The translations under genes were made by a program, and so were the position numbers. Below, in pieces: positions 62,738 to 64,000 of a DNA stretch of 64,000 bases. Under the pieces are notes generated by a model that worked only from the letters and a program-made list of their open reading frames with translations, had not been told where the DNA came from and did no database searches. Numbering within the stretch: the stretch's first letter is position 1; each line of letters opens with the position of its first letter. Source of the stretch: Thioclava sp. ES.031 (GTDB lineage Bacteria > Pseudomonadota > Alphaproteobacteria > Rhodobacterales > Rhodobacteraceae); NCBI RefSeq assembly GCF_002563775.1, contig NZ_PDJO01000001.1, positions 1,250,001-1,314,000 of the forward strand. Direction: 5' to 3'.

Positions 62738-63253
62738 TCAGTCTCCGCTGGCGTTGCCCGATTTCCCGGGCGCAACGCTTGCGGCGCCTTCGTGGCCACG
62801 GGTGGCGCCAGCCTTCTCGATCCGCTGCGCGATCTCGTCGCGCACGACATCCGGGCAGTCGGGATGATTTGCGATCCGCTTGGCGTTGGCGAGCGTGGCG
62901 GCTTCGCTGAACATGCGGAAGAACTCGACTGCCTTGGGGGTACCCGCCAGCTGGGCCAAGACGCTCTCGACGCTTGCGAAGAGCGCTTTGTTCGCGCGGT
63001 CATTTTCGCGGTGTTGATCAAGAGCGATCTGCGCCGTGAGGTTTTCCGCGCGGGCTTTCATTTGCCGTTGGCGGTCGGTCATGCGGTTCCAGTCGATGAC
63101 GGGATGCCGGTGTTTCTGTACCATGTAGTCTAATCCTTTTCTGGCGGCGTCTGCCCCACGCCTGTCGCGGGGCTTCTCGGACGCTGATGATGAGGTGGGT
63201 TCATCGCGCTGAGCGCGGAAATCGAATTCGCGAACTTTTTCATGTTTTCTCAT
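62738..63253 (-). CDS. Small protein coupled to a relaxase gene
   Basis: A 171-residue, mostly helical, basic and charged protein (MRKHEKVREFDFRAQRDEPT, then a helical region with DRQRQMKARAENLTAQIALD and QHREN). No clear domain. Its ATG lies inside the last codons of the relaxase gene, overlapping by 14 nt, so translation is likely coupled. It may be a mobilization accessory protein, but this is inferred from position alone. Confidence 0.6.
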   Translation of the reverse strand: MRKHEKVREFDFRAQRDEPTSSSASEKPRDRRGADAARKGLDYMVQKHRHPVIDWNRMTDRQRQMKARAENLTAQIALDQHRENDRANKALFASVESVLAQLAGTPKAVEFFRMFSEAATLANAKRIANHPDCPDVVRDEIAQRIEKAGATRGHEGAASVAPGKSGNASGD

Positions 63254-64000
63254 CCGGGCCCCGATCGGTGTTGTCGAACCGGTCGCGCGTCGAACGGCGC
63301 CGAAGCGCATTCAGCGGCAACGAAAGCGATCTGCGCGCTTGAGCGAGACGCTGCCGGGCTTTGTCGGGCAGCGTTTTCGCGATCTCGAGAAGCGCTGCGT
63401 CCGCCGTCTTGATCTGGGTGAACTCATCATCGAGTTCGGCGCGTGCTTCTTTGCGTGCTCGTTGTCGGAGAACCTCCAAAGCGCGTCCGAAAAGCGCCCG
63501 CACCGGCGATGGCGTATCGGCTTGAGCGACCTGTGACGCCGTCTCGTTCAAATCGGACACGATATCCACGTGGCCATCGGCCACCGCAGCCGCGACTTCG
63601 AGCACGGACTGAGCCTCTCGCTGCCGCTGCGTGACGGTACGCTCTTGATCTGCGAGCGCCGATTTTTCGGCAGCGAGGGTTTTCTCGGACAGCTTCACCG
63701 CCTTGTCGCGAGTGGCGAGTTCAATCTCCTGGCTCTCGCGCCATTTCCGTGGGCTGACGTGTTCGCGATGCTTCGGCAACGCGATCTCGGTTCCAGAATC
63801 GGTCACCCCTTTCGCGCGCGCTTCGCGGACTTTCCTGTTGTGCTTGAGAGCCTCCCTCAGGGCTTGCTTGCGACGCTCGCCGCGCTGGAGCCCGATCTCT
63901 GCGAACCATGCGCCGACGCTATCTTGCGCTTTCTCATAGCTACGGATCAGCGGATGGACCGCCGGCTGCAGCATGCGCCGACCATCCTTGGTTACGGCAC
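63240..64000 (-). CDS. C-terminal part of a probable plasmid mobilization/recombination protein (relaxase)
   Basis: The frame is open to the end of the window and continues beyond it, so only the C-terminal 252 or so residues are seen. TKDGRRMLQPAVHPLIRSYE then KAQDSVGAWFAEIGLQRGER is typical of the region after the relaxase domain in Mob/Pre-type proteins; a long charged coiled coil follows (LATRDKAVKLSEKTLAAEKS then ALADQERTVTQRQREAQ). The catalytic N-terminus is outside. Identification is by layout and is tentative. Confidence 0.55.
   Translation of the reverse strand, partial: AVTKDGRRMLQPAVHPLIRSYEKAQDSVGAWFAEIGLQRGERRKQALREALKHNRKVREARAKGVTDSGTEIALPKHREHVSPRKWRESQEIELATRDKAVKLSEKTLAAEKSALADQERTVTQRQREAQSVLEVAAAVADGHVDIVSDLNETASQVAQADTPSPVRALFGRALEVLRQRARKEARAELDDEFTQIKTADAALLEIAKTLPDKARQRLAQARRSLSLPLNALRRRSTRDRFDNTDRGPDEKT

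Overview
The window is GC-rich, dense chromosomal DNA of an alphaproteobacterium, most likely a member of the Rhodobacterales/Rhodobacteraceae. This rests on gene content and order seen together: clpP-clpX; NDUFA12-mlaD-DUF2155-aat next to accB-accC; GapR (DUF2312); an ScfR-type XRE regulator; a two-gene pntA-pntB transhydrogenase; and paired YeeE/YedE membrane genes. The genus cannot be fixed from the sequence alone.

Layout. 1-7.8 kb: housekeeping genes (clpP 3' part, clpX, an acyltransferase, a complex I accessory subunit, mlaD, DUF2155, aat, a methyltransferase, accC-accB). 8.0-23.9 kb: a pyrimidine-catabolism region. It holds preT-preA (uracil/thymine reduction), a RutR-like TetR regulator divergent from an omega-amino-acid:pyruvate aminotransferase, a second TetR paralogue divergent from an N-carbamoyl-amino-acid hydrolase, dihydropyrimidinase, a VOC protein, and a four-gene ABC importer. 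It is interrupted by a VOC gene, a secreted protein and an outer-membrane barrel gene. Together the enzymes give uracil to dihydrouracil to N-carbamoyl-beta-alanine to beta-alanine to malonate semialdehyde. Three TGACC-N4-GGTCA operators sit in the two divergent promoter regions.

24-37.6 kb: an MscS channel, a small lipoprotein, the ScfR-like regulator, a CheY-like receiver, a symporter-histidine kinase, an orphan FliM/FliN-type protein, the YeeE/YedE pair, a DksA-like protein, a FadB-like protein that appears catalytically degenerate, GapR and a conserved unknown. 37.7-46.2 kb: an Fbp-type permease, tRNA-Thr(UGU), an ExbB-ExbD-ExbD-TonB operon, an M20 amidohydrolase, a universal stress protein, moaA, a lipoprotein and an isoprenylcysteine-methyltransferase-like protein. 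46.4-54.9 kb: pntAB, a SufE-type protein, a lipoprotein, RNase D, a DUF1624-type acetyltransferase and purN-purM. 54.9-62.6 kb: a tRNA with CAU anticodon (probably Ile2), an RTX-Hint protein, choline sulfatase, an aldo/keto reductase, YbaK, DUF3422 and a cold-shock protein. The right edge (62.7-64.0 kb) carries the end of a probable plasmid-type relaxase and a coupled small gene, which suggests an integrated mobilizable element.

Non-coding signals worth noting are a roughly 157-bp repeat present three times, each time between the 3' ends of convergent genes; three FNR-like boxes each about 50 nt upstream of a start codon (preT, dksA-like, usp); a 34-codon ORF linked by stop/start overlaps inside the ABC operon; and several strong hairpin terminators. 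All assignments come from reading the sequence; no database search was run.
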